Origin: Amaranthus tricolor
Lineage: Eukaryota > Streptophyta > Magnoliopsida > Caryophyllales > Amaranthaceae
DNA length: 64,000 nt
Assembly: GCF_026212465.1 (NCBI RefSeq)
Contig: NC_080057.1
Location: forward strand, 15,294,769-15,358,768
Direction of reading: 5' to 3'
Part shown: one piece after another, positions 10,640 to 23,621 of the stretch
Layout: the number at the start of each line of letters is the position of its first letter
How positions within the stretch are numbered: the first letter of the stretch is position 1
Translations under genes and position numbers: made by a program
The notes under the pieces: model-generated
The model's input: the letters and a program-made list of their open reading frames with translations, nothing else
Databases searched by the model: none
What the model was told of the DNA's origin: nothing

Positions 10640-12851
10640 CTTGAAGAATTTGATATATTTCGTTATTTTTAATGCTCAATGTATAATGTGAGCCGTTATT
10701 TATAATAAAATAATTAAATAGAAAATAACTATTATAAAGGATATGAAAATAAACTATTAAAAAATAATAATTAATTTTTTCAATAAAAATTCTACTTTCT
10801 AATACTCCCCTTCAAGTTAAGTGGTAGGATTTTGAACTCCCAACTTGTATAGAGTTTCTTCAAATGCTTTTGATGCATCGTGAGATTATCAACTATTTAG
10901 TCTTTTGATCTCACAAAAGGTAGGCTGATGATTTTCCCTATAAGATTTTCTTTTATAAAATGTTGATCTACTTCAACTTGTTATGACTTTTGTACGGTCA
11001 TGTTGGAGTGGATTTTCAAAAATGTTGATTGTTGCCTTGTTATCACAATAAAGTTGACATGTTCATTTTGAGGGAAACAAAGTTCATTCATCAACTTCAT
11101 GAGCCGTATAATTTTTGTAACTCTTTTAGCAATTCCTCTAAATTCTGCTTCTGCATTGGATAAGAGAATTATCTTTTGTTTCTTGGTTTTCAACATAATT
11201 TCATAAGATGTATTTGTGGATCTATTTCAATAACTTTAGCAATTTTAGTTGATTTTCTTCCATTTTTGTCACCTGCTCAATTTGCATTTGTATAAGCCAA
11301 TAAATCTAGTTGATTTTTTTCTCGAGTAAAATACCCCTTCCCCTAATTCTTTCAACGTATATTATTCTCATCATTGCTTCATAAAATGCATAAATCTACT
11401 TACTACTCCCACAACATATGTAATATCTTGTTTAGTATGAGAAAGAATAATGAATTTCTAATATCTTGCCTAATATGAGAAAGATTTATGAATTTACCAA
11501 CTATTTTCTGACATTGTACTTTATCAGCTGGAGTTGCTCCTTCAATAAGCACACAAGTTCCACACATTTTAAGATATTTAAGATATTGTAAGGGGTTAAA
11601 AAAGATGTTTAGATACCCTAAGGAAGGATGTTTTAAGCAACGTTGCCGTATCCATAGATTTTGTTCGGTGGATCCATAAGCTAGCATTGCATGACCAGCT
11701 GGAATCACTTCATCAACATAATGCAATTTGCCTCGTTTAGTACCATACCCAATAATATTTCTCTTCTTGCACAATAAAATTATCTAGAAAACATTAAAAC
11801 AGTGTAATCTAGTTTTTTAATTTACTGGCTAATTAAAAGTAGTTTATGAGATGATTTTAGAATTATGAGACAATTTGTTAAACAAAAATTAGGTGTCACT
11901 TCAACAGTTTTTGCACTTTTAATGTCAACAATATCACTATTAGCAGTATGAATATAGGTTCTTTCTGAAGAAGTAAAAGATTGTATTTCTATATGGTTAT
12001 AAGTTATAGTATTCGTTGCCCCACTATTAAAGATCCATTTGTTAGAATCAGTAAGGCAAGATAAGCCATAATTTATTGGTGGTTTGAGTTTGGAATAAAA
12101 ACATCTGTGGGTTGGAGAGAATCTTTGGTTATTCTAAATTATTTGCCGGTTGATGAGATTAGATCCTGTTTTTGTGGATTTATAGAGATATCTTTTTTCT
12201 TCCTCTCTTCTTGTCCTTCTCTCTCTTTCGCCATATTTTCATGATTTGAAAGAAGTTTGAGATTATGAAGGACATTGAGTTTTGATTTTATGATTTGTGA
12301 GGGAGCAACTAGAGCAACTATGATTTTGAGTTAATTTCCTCCTTTTGTTAATAATCATGATCAACTTTAGAATACTTTATCTTTGTTGGAGGGCATTTAA
12401 TGATGTGGAAAAGCAAGAAATAAAAGATTATTGCCTTATCAAATGTAGTTTTCTAAGGAGTTATATATGTTTTATGGCTCAAGAGTTGCATAATTAGTTT
12501 TGTTTATTTGGTCGGTCAAAAGGACCAAATTTTTGTGAGATTTTGGTTATTTGAACTGATTTATTGTGTTAAACCAACAATTTAGGTTTTAAAAATAATA
12601 ATTTTTAATCTTTTTCAGTTTTTAGAGATTTTTTTCGTAGATAATGAAGTCCAAAACAATGATTTTTTTTTTTTAGTGTTTATCAAAAAAAACCATTAGG
12701 TCTAATATCATGAAAAATGTCATAAACTAAGTTTAGGATTCGAATACAATAACTAAATACTCCTAGAAAACAACTATTATTAAGGATCTGAAAATAGACT
12801 ATTTAAAAATAATAACTAGCTTTTTAAAAAATAATTATAATTTCTAAATGT
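10640..12851 (-). mobile_element. Internally deleted Ty1/Copia relic (element H)
   Basis: Two diverged LTR pieces flank the relic, at about 10640-10803 and 12709-12851. They share an ACTATTATAAAGGAT/ACTATTATTAAGGAT core and the following AT-rich track. Next to the right copy, at about 12700-12715, is a minus-strand primer-binding-like GATATTAGACC. Next to the left copy is AAGGGGAGTA (10805-10814 complement), which fits a polypurine tract. The whole relic is about 2.2 kb against 4.5-5 kb for a full element. The exact LTR ends are not certain. Confidence 0.6.
10981..12090 (-). pseudogene. Remnants of Copia pol: protease, GAG-pre-integrase and RNase H pieces
   Basis: Minus-strand fragments can be recognised in order. 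Around 12010-12040 there is a protease-like NSGAT motif, with the aspartate replaced by Asn. At 11774-11560 is a GAG-pre-integrase segment with LKHPSLGYL and a Cys pair. At 11560-11440 it passes abruptly into GKFINLSHIRQDI, which belongs to the RT/RNase H junction. At 11196-10981 is the RNase H piece LSNAEAEFRGIAK. The integrase core and the reverse transcriptase are missing. Stops and frameshifts separate the pieces, so nothing here is translatable as an enzyme. Confidence 0.65.
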
Positions 12852-15096
12852 CCTGTTTTTAGTTATTCGCATTACCAGTTTGTTGACCAAGCAACATAAT
12901 TCAATTGCCACATTATGAATTTAAATTTACTATATTAGTCGTAAATAAGGATGTTCAATGGGTTTGATATGGCCAAGTCGGGCTTAAGTAAATATGGTAT
13001 GGGTTGGATAAGAGCCCTTAAAATTTAATATGGGCTTTATTTGGGCCGGGCCTTTTAAGCTAGCTGGCCCAATCCAGCCTGTTTTCATTAATAAAAATTA
13101 TAATTATCCCCAGTGATCAATTTCTAATAATTAAATTGTAGAAACATTTATAATCTCCATTGGCATTGTCATTTATAATAATTGTAGTAGAGCTCGTTTT
13201 TTCTATTTATAAAGGCCCGTTTTCGGTCTTTATTAAGTCCTTTTATATCCCGCTCTATTTTAACCGTAGTGGAGCCCGTTTTCAGTCTTTATTAGGTCCT
13301 TTTATATCCCGCTCTATTTAAAATGTGGTAGAGCCCGTTTTGGGTGTGTCATATTTTTAACTTGGCTTTTACAAAACCTATGTAAAACATACTTGATCCG
13401 ACCCGTTGAACACGAGTATCACAAACTGCCAAATTCCTGGAACAAGCTATTCTGTTTCTGTTTTTGTTTCTGTTTTCCCAATTTTCTTTCCATATTTTGC
13501 TTATTATATAATTGGGGGATATATGCCATAAGGACGGTTTTCTGTGGAAATGTAAATTTGACTCTTCTGCAACAGTAGAGCCAGCGTAGAAGGGCATTTC
13601 AATTACTAAGCTGAGCCGGTTATAGTCTATGTGGTAGAATTTGTGAAAAATCATTTCCTTTGAAGTGGTGCTTTGAACGCTTACATGGTCCAAAACATCA
13701 GCTTTAACTAGTTGATAAGATAAGTGCAATATGATGTTACGCACGTTTATCTGTATCAATAAATTAAATTTTGTGCTCTAGTGACTATCCCATTCATCAC
13801 ATATCACGTAAGCATTTACCTTAATTTTCTATATGTAGGGTGCCAGTCCCTTCTTTCCATTTGTCTTGTTCGACGTGGATGGTGTCCTGGTGATTGTCAT
13901 ATATTGTGATTAGAATTTTATATGGTGGGTGTTTTTGACAAAATAACTTATCGGACAATTTTAACTTATTTAGATATAAATAGAGGTTAGAGTTTTTTAA
14001 ATCAACCAATGCTAGTGTTTTGGTAAATTTACTAGTTGAATAAGCTTGTTATATGTAAGCTGTTTTTTAAGAAGTTGCTCAGCAGGTTTAAAATTAGTTG
14101 ATCAAGTCAATAAACGCATGGTTAAATCAGTCACAGTAATTAGTTAACAGCTATCAGCTATTAATCGTTTATCAAACATTTTATTGAATCATGTCAAATT
14201 AAAAAGAAAAGTGATATACTCAGAATTGTGATAGGACTCGTGGGAGAATGACATGATTGATTTGTATATTTGAGCATGCATTAAACAAAGTTCCTAATTA
14301 ATTATTGTGATTTGTATATCACTACAAAAAGACAAAAATATTAATGAAGTAAACAAAATAAAAAAGATAATAAAATTCTTTCATGTAAGAGTGATTTGAC
14401 AATATTGCAAATCACCGTATACATCCTTATTATAAACATTGAACTCTATTGAGCATGACAAGATTTGTTTTAGAAGTATTTGCAGCATTTGATATCGCTG
14501 TTCATTAAAATATACTTTATAGGGAATCTTTAGGGAATTTTACTTGATGCTAAGTCTTTTAAGGAATGAGCAATATCTATATGAAATTTCAGCCACTTGT
14601 TTGATTAGTGGCAGTTATGAATTGTATTATCAATTCTTAATAGTGATACACTTTGATGCCACTTAGATATTTTTGTTCAACTTGATATATATCTAAGTAT
14701 CTAATTTGATTATTTTATAAATTTTTTATATTTGTCCAAATTAAAGTGACGCTCCAACATAAATTTATATTATACGAATATTTCAAGTGAAATCAAGAAT
14801 TTAATTAAGCCAATTTATATGCGCTCCAACAATAGAAGTTATGTGTATAACTTTTTCCAACTACAAAATACTATGCTCCAAGTCTTGAGTATATAGAGTA
14901 TCAGTAATGTATGATAGATCTATTGTAGATAAGTTACATGGAGAATATTCTTTTTGGTTGAACATAGGAGAAATACATCATAATTCATATGAATGATCGA
15001 GTTCGTAGTTTTAAAAGGCATTTGGCACACCAAGGTGCATATAGGTCTTGGTGTTTTCATAGGCTAGAAGTATATTTCGCTCAAAAGCTTATAAAA
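12852..15096. other. Intergenic AT-rich DNA left of nest A
   Basis: No gene is seen. The open frames at 13349-13759 and 13821-14009 have no recognisable domain. The stretch from 12950 to 13350 is unusually rich in GGCCC/GGGCC words and ends in a small tandem repeat. A CACTACAAAAAGAC string at 14320 resembles a CACTA-transposon end but has no partner. Confidence 0.45.
13184..13345. repeat. Short tandem repeat, unit about 60-80 bp
   Basis: The string GTAGTRGAGCYCGTTTTC, followed by TCTTTATTARGTCC and TTTTATATCCCGCTCTATTT, occurs twice in a row, and a third partial unit begins at about 13330 (GGTAGAGCCCGTTTT). The second unit is close to the first in its 3' part. It is non-coding. Confidence 0.5.
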
Positions 15097-15101
15097 CAAC
15101 T

Positions 15102-15373
15102 TGTGAAAATTAGTTGGAGGTTATACTGATTAATCTTATTTTAGGATGTTTGTTATAACAAACTTCATATTATTTTTAGTAACAAAAAGTTTGGGTCTTG
15201 TTTTTCTCTTTTTCAATAAATAAGTGTAACAAGCTTCTGTCTCAATAATGAGAAATACAATACAAAACAGAACGTTAGTATTCTGTTCTTTCATTTCTTT
15301 ATTTTTGCTTCTGTCCATTGGTTGTATGGTGTGTAATGGTGTAAGGCAGTAGCCTCCTTCAAGACTTCTTTCA
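15102..15373 (+). repeat. 5' LTR of Copia A (272 bp)
   Basis: Starts TGTGAAAATTAG directly after the CAACT duplication and ends CTTCTTTCA directly before the primer-binding site. It shares TAAATAAGTG...AAGCTT and AACAGAACGTTA with the 3' copy near 31080-31150. Confidence 0.85.
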
Positions 15374-15385
15374 TGGTACTAGAGC
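15374..15385 (+). promoter_or_regulatory. Primer-binding site of Copia A
   Basis: TGGTACTAGAGC follows the LTR end without a gap. It is a two-base variant of TGGTATCAGAGC, the plant initiator-tRNA-Met complement used by most Copia elements to prime minus-strand DNA. Confidence 0.8.
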
Positions 15386-15467
15386 ATGACGATTAATCCT
15401 CCCTCTCTTCTGTCATTTTGTTATCTTTATGCAGAACAATAGGATTTATCCTTCTTTGTTTTATGTT

Positions 15468-15502
<35 letters not shown>

Positions 15503-15503
15503 C
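15468..15503. repeat. (TTTC)n microsatellite in the leader of Copia A
   Basis: About nine perfect TTTC units are followed by a longer pyrimidine-rich run to about 15530. It lies between the primer-binding site and the gag start. Confidence 0.9.
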
Positions 15504-15547
15504 TTTTCTCCTTCTCCTTTCTTGTTTTTTCTGTTTTACTCACCACC

Positions 15548-16480
15548 ATGAGCAATGAATCCAAACAAAATATCCTAAACACCACTGATTCTTCACATAT
15601 TCCTAGTAGCGTATACTATCTACATCCTACTGACCAGGCTAATAATAGGTTTGTTCTTGCACCCTTTAATTGTAATAACATTGGTAAATGGAAAAGATCT
15701 ATGCTAAAAACCCTATCATCCAAGAACAAAGTTGGGTTTGTTGATTGAAGCTTGTCTAGACCATGTGTAATTAGCAATGAGTATAAGGCTTGTAAAAGAT
15801 GCAACAATATGATTATTAGTTGGATTCTTTCGTCTCTTGATGAATCCATCTCTTCTAGTGTCTTTATCATAAGTTAGCAAGCGATATGTAGATGGAATTA
15901 GAAGAAAGATTTGGACAACCATCTTCAGCACATCTCTATTCATTGCAAGAAAGACTTGCTAGAGTTGAGCACAAAGATGGGATGTCTATCGCTAATTTCG
16001 TTACACAAGTAAAGATAATTTGGGATGAGATAGATAATATCATCACAACAACAACTTGCGATTGTTGTAATAGTTGTGTCCTGAACAAGAAAGTTCTAAA
16101 ATTACAAAATGACCAACGTATACTGCATTTCTTGATGAAAATCGACGACAAGTTCGAACATGTTCGCTCTAATATTTTAATGATGCCTGAATTACCTAGA
16201 ATTTTTCAAGTTTATAGATTATAGAATATTGCAGCATGAAGAAACCATAAATTGATCAGTAAACAAGGCAATAATCTGTCAGTTGAACCTTCTGCCTTCG
16301 TGTCCACAAAGAGACAAAGCCAAGAAAATATCAGGGAAAGAAAAATTACTACTGTGAACATTTCAAAATGAATGGTCACTCTATCTCTGGGTGCTAAAAA
16401 CTACATGGGTATCTTAATAAATCCAAGAATAGCAGAGTGGCTGCCATTGTTTGCACTGATGATGATAGGATAGATGTGCA
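15548..16480 (+). pseudogene. gag of Copia A (broken)
   Basis: The start at 15548 (MSNESKQN) leads into VYYLHPTDQANNRFVLAP, the conserved N-terminus of RE1-type Copia gag proteins. A stop follows at 15746. Coding resumes at 15892-16224 with LEERFGQPSSAHLYSLQ, the UBN2 gag domain, and again breaks. The nucleocapsid knuckle near 16345-16395 has lost its second cysteine (CEHF instead of CEHC). In the living family this protein forms the virus-like particle. Here it cannot be made as one chain. Confidence 0.8.
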
Positions 16481-16579
16481 AGAACTAGGACTTTTTGAGG
16501 AAAGACTCATGAACCTCATTGGCAAAAAACAACAGGAAAGTGCTCCAACAACCGAAACACTCCATGCTGAACTTGCAAG

Positions 16580-19500
16580 TTTATCTACTATGGCGGGTAA
16601 ATCTTGCTTTTTCACTAAAAATACACTAATTGGATTATTGATAGCGGTACATCTGATCATATGTACAACGTTCTTGGTAATTTTTTACACCATAAAGACA
16701 TTTCTCCTCTTCATCATTTCATAAGCATTCCTGATGGATTCCTGATGGAAGTAAAGTAAAGGTTAGTAAGATTGGAATAGTCAAATAATTTGACAATCTG
16801 TTCTTGGAAAATCTCCTATATGTACCTGAATTTAAATTCATTTTGATATCTGTTCATAAACTTTGTGCTACTAATGATATTTCTATGTTTTAACTAACAA
16901 CTTGTGTTTGATCCAGGTCCCTTCAATGAGAAGGTCTACCCTTCTTGGTAAAAGTCATCAAGGCCTTTATTCTGTTCATGTTCCTGTTATCACTTCTCAA
17001 GCCTTCTAAACCAAGACTAGTCGATCCAAGAAGGATGATAACGCCTCTTATTTTGAAACTTTTACTAAGCTTTGGCACATTAGATTAGTATATGCCTTTA
17101 AAAAGAATGAAGATCATGTTTCCTAAATTGAATGTAAATAAACTCAAATATTCTTACCTTTGTACTATTTTCCACAAGGCAAATCAACATGCTCTTCCTT
17201 TCAATAACAGTGGTATAAAGATATAAGTTGTTGTGCCCCTTTCCTTATACAATTTGTTAATTTTATTGAAAATTAGTTTAAAACTCATGTTAAGATCATT
17301 AGGACTGACAATGCAAAGGAACTATGTGAGGGCGAGATATTGAGATTTTATCAGTCAAAAGGCATCCTACATCAGAAATCATGTGCTTACACTCGTCAAC
17401 AGAATGCAGTTGTTGAAAGGTAGTATAAGCACCTCTTTGAGATGGCTAGATCTCTTCAATTCCAATCTAATCTTCCAAATGAGTTGTCACCTAAGGGCTT
17501 TTGGGTGTCTGTTTTGTCACCTCACCTAAATAAGGAAGAACCAAGTTTTTATTTAGAGTCAATCCGGTTGTCTTTATTTGGTATCCATATGCCCAAAAAT
17601 CATACAAGATTTATGATCTTGTTACACACAAAATTATCATTTCAAGAAATGTTATCTTCTATGAACAACGCTTTTCATATCACTTTGGGACTTCCTTATA
17701 TATAATGAAAATTTATCTTCGGAAAGTAACTGATTTTGGCACGCTTAATTATCACATGAATCAAGACAATGATCCTATAAGCATGCCTTTTTTGGAGAAA
17801 AACACTCATGACCAATAGTCCAACATGTTGGACAACACACAAATTGGCACTATTATCCTATAAGCATGCCTTTCTTGCATTATTGATCTTACGTATTTAG
17901 ACAGTTCTACTAATGAAAATTATAGTGTGTTGGATGTTAGTCATAATGATGCGGTCCTAGCGCTCCAAGCAAGTTTAAACGCATATCACAAAAACCATCA
18001 TATTCACAAGATTATGTCTGTAACAATTCTACCACACACTGGTGTAATCTTTGTTTATTTTGTGTCAATTAAACACAGTTATTCAGCCCATGCAGATATC
18101 AACTGGAGTGAGCCTACTGTTTCACTCAAGCCTCTAAAGATCCCATATGGGTGAGTGCCATGAACAAAGAATTTGAAGCCTTAGTAACCAGCAACACTTG
18201 GGATCTTGTTGATCTTCCTATAGGTAAAAAGGCCATTGTTTGTGGATTGATCTACAAAATAAAGTTGAAATCAGATGGGTCTTTGAAAAGACACAAAGCT
18301 CGATTCATTGCAAAGGGGTATAGTTTTCATTGCAAAGGGGTATAGTTTAGAGCAAGGAATTGACTATTTTGAGACATTTTCACCCATAGTCAAATGACAA
18401 CTATGCGTTGTGTTATAGCTATTGTTGCAAATAGGAAATGGAATGTTTACCAATTAGACGTCAACAACGCTTTTCAACATGGTGATTTACATAAAGACGT
18501 CTACATGAATATTCTCGACGGTTATCACTATTCCTGTAACAAGATCTGCAAAGTACATAAATTCTTGTACAGTCTCAAGCAAGCTTCAAGACATTGGTTT
18601 GCTAGATTGGCCAATAAGCTTATCCATCAAGGTTTTCAACAATCAAGGAACGACTACTCCTTTATTAGACACAAATCCGGCTGCATAACTATAGCTGCGA
18701 TGTATGTGGTCGATATTGCCCTCAGTGGTGATAGTATTGGTCAAATGGAAGATCTAAAAAACCATTTAAACAAATTTTTACCATCAAAGACCTAGGAGTT
18801 CTTCATTACTTTTTAGGTCTAGAGTTCCATCAATTAGACAATGGGATTGTTCTTTCATGAGAGAAAATTCACAAGGGGATTACTTAGAGACAGGGCATGC
18901 TTAGATTGGGTGTAAATAATTAAGAGGGAAATAAAGTCAAACTAATGAAATAAAAGCAAATAGAGTTGCATTTGAAGTAGTTGAGATAGTTGTGAAGAAG
19001 GTAAAATGAGCATAAAATAAAAATAATGAAGGAAAAAGAAAATGATCTCCCCTGTTATAGAGGTAATACATTCCCCCACCCTCCCTTATGATAAATATTT
19101 ACCCCATAAAATTGAGAGCTCCCTTCATTTTTCATCACTTTGCAACCATTCTTCCACCTCTACAACAATCAAGTTTCACTAATTTCTCATTTATCAACTT
19201 CATTTTCTTACTTTGACTTTTTTTCACCCATTAAATTTTTTACACCTAATCCAAGCATGCCCATAGTGGTGTTGTTTCTTTTAAAACTGCAGTTACTCCT
19301 CTCCCTCTTAACCTCAAACTTTTAGCTGATTCTAACACACCTTATTCTGATCCCACAAAGTATAGAAGCCTTGTTAGTAAGTTGAATTTCCTCACCGACA
19401 CTAGATCCAATCTTTCATTCACTATTTAAACCCTAAGACAATTTATGCAAGCTCCTTCTATTGAACATTATGTTGCCCTTCTTCATACGCTAAATTATGT

Positions 19501-19807
19501 ACATAGTACCACTGATCAAGGCATTCTACTTAAGGCCAGTGATCAATTATCCCTTCAGAACTTCTTTGACTCCGATTAGGGGTCTGTCATAGGTTACATT
19601 TTACTGTTAGGAAGGTCCCCTATAAGTTAAAAATCTAAGAAGTAATTACTGAGTATTGTGCACTTGCTAGTAGCTTTGTCTAAGATCACATGGGTTGTTC
19701 GATCACTTGAAGAGTTGGGTCTTTCTAAGCTCAAAACTTTTTCCCTTTTCTTCAACAATTAATCAACTTTTAGTATTGCTCATAATCTTGTGCTGCATGA
19801 AAGAACT
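16580..19807 (+). pseudogene. pol of Copia A, left part (protease, integrase, RT, start of RNase H), broken
   Basis: The domains are in Copia order: remnants of the protease near 16630, GAG-pre-integrase near 17060-17160, and an integrase core with the second catalytic Asp in RTDNAKEL (about 17300). Reverse transcriptase is at 18151-18830, where the catalytic box has become YVVD in place of YVDD. Early RNase H follows at 19270-19800. Stops and shifts are present in every domain, and a MITE splits the RT/RNase H connection at 18893-19262. The last codons of this part run straight into the element B insertion. A few RNase H codons survive at 30905-30935. It is not functional. Confidence 0.8.
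18893..19262. mobile_element. MITE inserted in pol of Copia A (370 bp)
   Basis: The ends are near-perfect inverted repeats: GGGCATGCTTAGATTGGGTG and, reverse-complemented, GGGCATGCTTGGATTAGGTG, both followed by TAAA. On either side the Copia A reading resumes, so this is an insertion. A diverged relative lies at 37556-37918. The GGG start suggests a PIF/Harbinger- or hAT-derived MITE, but a clean target duplication was not seen. Confidence 0.75.
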
Positions 19808-20595
19808 TGAAATATTTGCCAAAATCGTTACGATGTTAAGAACTTAGATGAACGATACAAACAACAATGAACAAAACGATGTTTGATAATGTAAAATAAG
19901 CAAAGAGACACAAAGATTTAAGGAGGTTCACTCAATGATGGCTACATCCTCCGTCGTGTGTAGTTTCTGTTTATATTATATCAATGGAGTATAAAATACT
20001 CTTACAAATGAAGTATTACAATTGTGTAAAAGAGATAAAAGCAAAAGGCTATGTGTTTGGCTTAGGGGTTGTGTTTTATGTATTTTTGAGTGAGTATGAG
20101 AGCTCTATATATAGTACTAAGTACATTAATGTCAATTGCTCACTGAATACAAGATTAATATTGAATAGTGCATGATATGAAACAGCTCCAAGAACTTGAA
20201 CGATCGAAAAACAGCATGCTAGGCACATTAGAGGATCCGCTCGACCGGAACAGAGAGCTCGCTCGGTTGAGCGAGCTATAGACACCTTCTAGATGCATTC
20301 TGTCTGACCGCTCGACCAACCAAGAAAACTCGCTCGGTCGAGTGACCATCAGGCTTCCTCTGTCAGAATTCTGTTCGAGCAAGCATCTATCAAAACCCTT
20401 TACACTTCTTCATTAATCATCATTAACACCAATAATTCTCATAAATACTCTTCCACAATAAATCACACTTAAACACTACAATCATTAAGTTAACAACTTA
20501 ATCTCCCACATTATCACACCTATTGGATTCCAAACCCAAGAGTCATACATGAATGCACTCATCAAATGTAGACTCAAGTCACATAATTCATAATA
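19808..20595 (-). repeat. 3' LTR of Copia B (788 bp)
   Basis: Nearly identical to 28747-29303 plus 30664-30904, apart from small changes. The 5' terminal TG has become TA at its upper end (20595). It contains a TATATATAG TATA motif near 20104-20114 (minus sense) and GCTCGACC/GAGCGAGC words at 20228-20345. Confidence 0.9.
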
Positions 20596-20606
20596 ATCTC
20601 CACCTT
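20596..20606 (-). promoter_or_regulatory. Polypurine tract of Copia B
   Basis: On the minus strand AAGGTGGAGAT abuts the 3' LTR, the usual primer for plus-strand DNA synthesis. The same motif precedes the 3' LTR of element E. Confidence 0.8.
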
Positions 20607-20699
20607 GACTTGAGTTCACCTAAGTCAAAGCATACATCAATCCACTTCATCTAACAAAAAAATATAAACAACAGTAACATACACACCTTAAATGCCCCA

Positions 20700-23621
20700 A
20701 AAGGCATTACTTCAAGCAAGGAGCTAAGCCAACCAAGTCAACACACAAATCAAACTTGGTTGTAGGCAATGACTTTGTCATCATGTCGGCCGGGTTTTCT
20801 TTAATATCAATCTTCTTCAAAATCACCATTTTTTACTGAACTTCATCCCGGATGAAATTATACTTAATATCGATGTGTTTGGACCTTCTATGAAATGTAT
20901 TTTTATTCCTAGCCAAGTGAATTGCACTTTGACTATCATAATGCATACTTACCTCATACACCTTACTGCACATTTCACCAACAAGACCTTTAAGCCATTT
21001 TGCCTCCTTGAATGACTCGGCAACGACTATGTACTCCGCTTCGGTTGTCGAAAGAGCAACCACATCTTGTAATGACGATTGCCAACTTATCGCCAAACCA
21101 CCCAAAGTGAACACAAACCCACGTTTGGACTTTCTATTATCTAGATCACCACCATAGTCCGAGTCACAAAACCCTGTTAGCTTGCTTGAATCCTTCCCAT
21201 ACATAAGACAAACATTAGAAGTACTTTTCAAATACCTCAATAACCACTTAAGTGCCTCCCAATGTCCCTTCCCCGAATTTGACATATATCTACTTACTAA
21301 ACTCACCGCATGAGCTATGTCGGGTCTAGAACATACCATGGCATACATTACACTACCAACAGCACTAGTGTATCGGATTCTTACCATTTGCTCTTCTTCC
21401 GCCTTTGTTTGTGGACACAACCTCTTGGATAATTTGAAATAAGAGGCAAGAGGAGTAGACACACCTTTAGCATCATCCATAGAGAAACGTTGCACAACTT
21501 TCTAAATGTACTTCCTTTGGCTTAGGTATAAGACACCCTTATCCCGGTCTCTCAAAATCTCCATTCTAAGAATCTTCTTGGCTACACCAAGATCCTTCGT
21601 ATCAAATTCACTTGAAAGCAACTCTTTCAAGTTCTCCACCTGAAACAAAGAACTACAAGCTACTAGCATATCATCAACATATAAGAGCAAATACAATAAA
21701 GAACCATCTTCAAGTTTCTTAAGATAAACACAATTATCATAACTTCTAATTAAATCATGTGAAATCATAAAGGAATCAAACCTCTTGTACCATTGCCTTG
21801 GCGATTGCTTCAACCCATACAATGACCTCTTCAATTTACACACATGATTTTCCTTACCGGCTACCTCAAAACCTTCCGGTTGCTTCATAAAAATCTCCTC
21901 TTCAAGCTCACCATGAAGAAACGCCGTTTTCACATCCAATTGATGTAACTCCAAATCCTCCATCGCTACCAAAGCAAGTAATGCCCTTATAAAAGAGTGC
22001 TTCACTACCATTGAGAATACCTCATGAAAATCAACACCCTCAATTTGAGAGTATCCCTTTGCAACTGCCCTTGCTTTGTAGATGGGAGGAACACCACTAG
22101 AAGGACCCTCCTTCCTCTTGAATATCCACTTGCACCCAATAATTTTCTTTTTCTTTGGTGCTTCAACAATATCCTAAGTTTCATTCTTTGCAAGAGACTC
22201 CATCTCTTGCTTCATGGCTATCAACCATTTGCTTGAGTCATTTGCGCCCATAGCCTCCTTTTACGTACTAGGTTCATGTAACCCTTCGACTTTGCTAGCA
22301 ATGTTGAGAGCATATGCAACATAATCACACTCTTCAATATACCTCCTTGGAGCCACGATCTTCCTTCTTTGCCTAGTTGTGGACAGAGAAGGAGACCTTT
22401 GTTGAACATCATCATCATCAATTTTATCTTCCTCAATATTGGGAGTTTGATCCTCCACTTGTGCATCATTCTTTACAAAATTATCAATGGACTTTTCTAC
22501 ACTAGAGACTAACATGCTCTTTTCATCAAATACAACATCTCTCGACGTAATTATTCTTTTTGACTCATTACACCACACCCTATATCCCTTTACACCCACT
22601 CCATATCCCACAAAAATACATTTTCTAGCCCTAGGTTCTAACTTACCATCATTTACATGAATATAAGCTGGACAACCAAAGACTCTAAGACTAGAATAAT
22701 TTACCGGAGTGTTGTACCACACTTCTTGTGGTGATATGAATTTTAAGGCGGTATGAGGTGAGCGATTGATCAAATAACATGCCGTAGCCACCGCTTCGGC
22801 CCAATATTGCTTCCCCAATATTTCTTGGTTTGGCATACACCGAGCCCTCTCCAACAATGTTTTATTCATCCTCTCCGCAACACCATTTTGTTGAGGATGC
22901 TCTGCACTAGTTTTATGTCTAACAATACTTTCACTAGAACAATATTGAAGAAACTTATTATCAACAAATTCAAGACCATTATCGGTTCTTAAGGTCTTGA
23001 TGCTCCTATCGCTCTTTTTCTCTATCATTTTCTTCCACTCCAAGAAAGCATCAAAAACTTCATTCTTTTGATTGATGAAGTAACACCAAACTTTTCTTGA
23101 AAAATCATCAATAAAGGTCAACAAGTAATTACAACCACTAAGGGAGGGCTTTCGTGAAGGCCCCCACAAGTCGGAATGGATATAGTCTAAAATTCCCTTA
23201 GTGTTATGTACGGCGGGTTTAAAACTAATCCTCTTGTGTTTCCCATAAACACAATGTTCACAAAACCCAAGGTTCCCAAATTTCTTGCCATCAAATAAAT
23301 CTTGTTTAGAAAGTTCAAACATACCTCTTTCTCCCATGTGACCAAGTCTCAAGTGCCAAAGTTTGTGTCATGATCGGACATTGTGCTTGTGGAAATGTTT
23401 GCCGAGCCTAGGATGGTTGAACCATCAAGAGCATACAAACTCCCATTCAACTTACCCTTCATCACTACTAGTGACCCTCTAGCAACCTTCATGACTTCAC
23501 TTTCACAAGTAATTCTACACCCGATTTTGTCAAGAGTACCCAAAGATATAAGATTCTTTTTCAAACCTAGAACATACCTTACATCGGTTAAGGTCCTTAC
23601 CATCCCATCAAACATCTTCAT
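20700..23621 (-). pseudogene. pol of Copia B: integrase, RT and RNase H, broken
   Basis: On the minus strand, GAG-pre-integrase and integrase occupy 23621-22261. The zinc-binding histidines and cysteines are present (GHMGERG, FCEHCVYGK), and the acidic residues are in IHSDLWGP, LRTDNGLEF and NGVAERMNKTL, so the catalytic triad is retained. Reverse transcriptase spans about 22190-21502, with HQLDVKTAFLHGELEEEIF and an intact YVDDM. RNase H is at 21495-20833, with FCDSDYGGD and STTEAEY. The chain is cut by a stop at 23349, frameshifts around 22260-22000 and stops near 21500 and 20833. The individual domains look intact, which suggests moderate age, but no single polyprotein can be made. Confidence 0.88.

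Noticed and set aside
13349..13759. 136-codon minus-strand frame
   Set aside because: No family resemblance, no promoter or splice context, and composition like its surroundings.
22807..22992. Plus-strand frame opposite Copia B integrase
   Set aside because: Antisense shadow of the integrase core.
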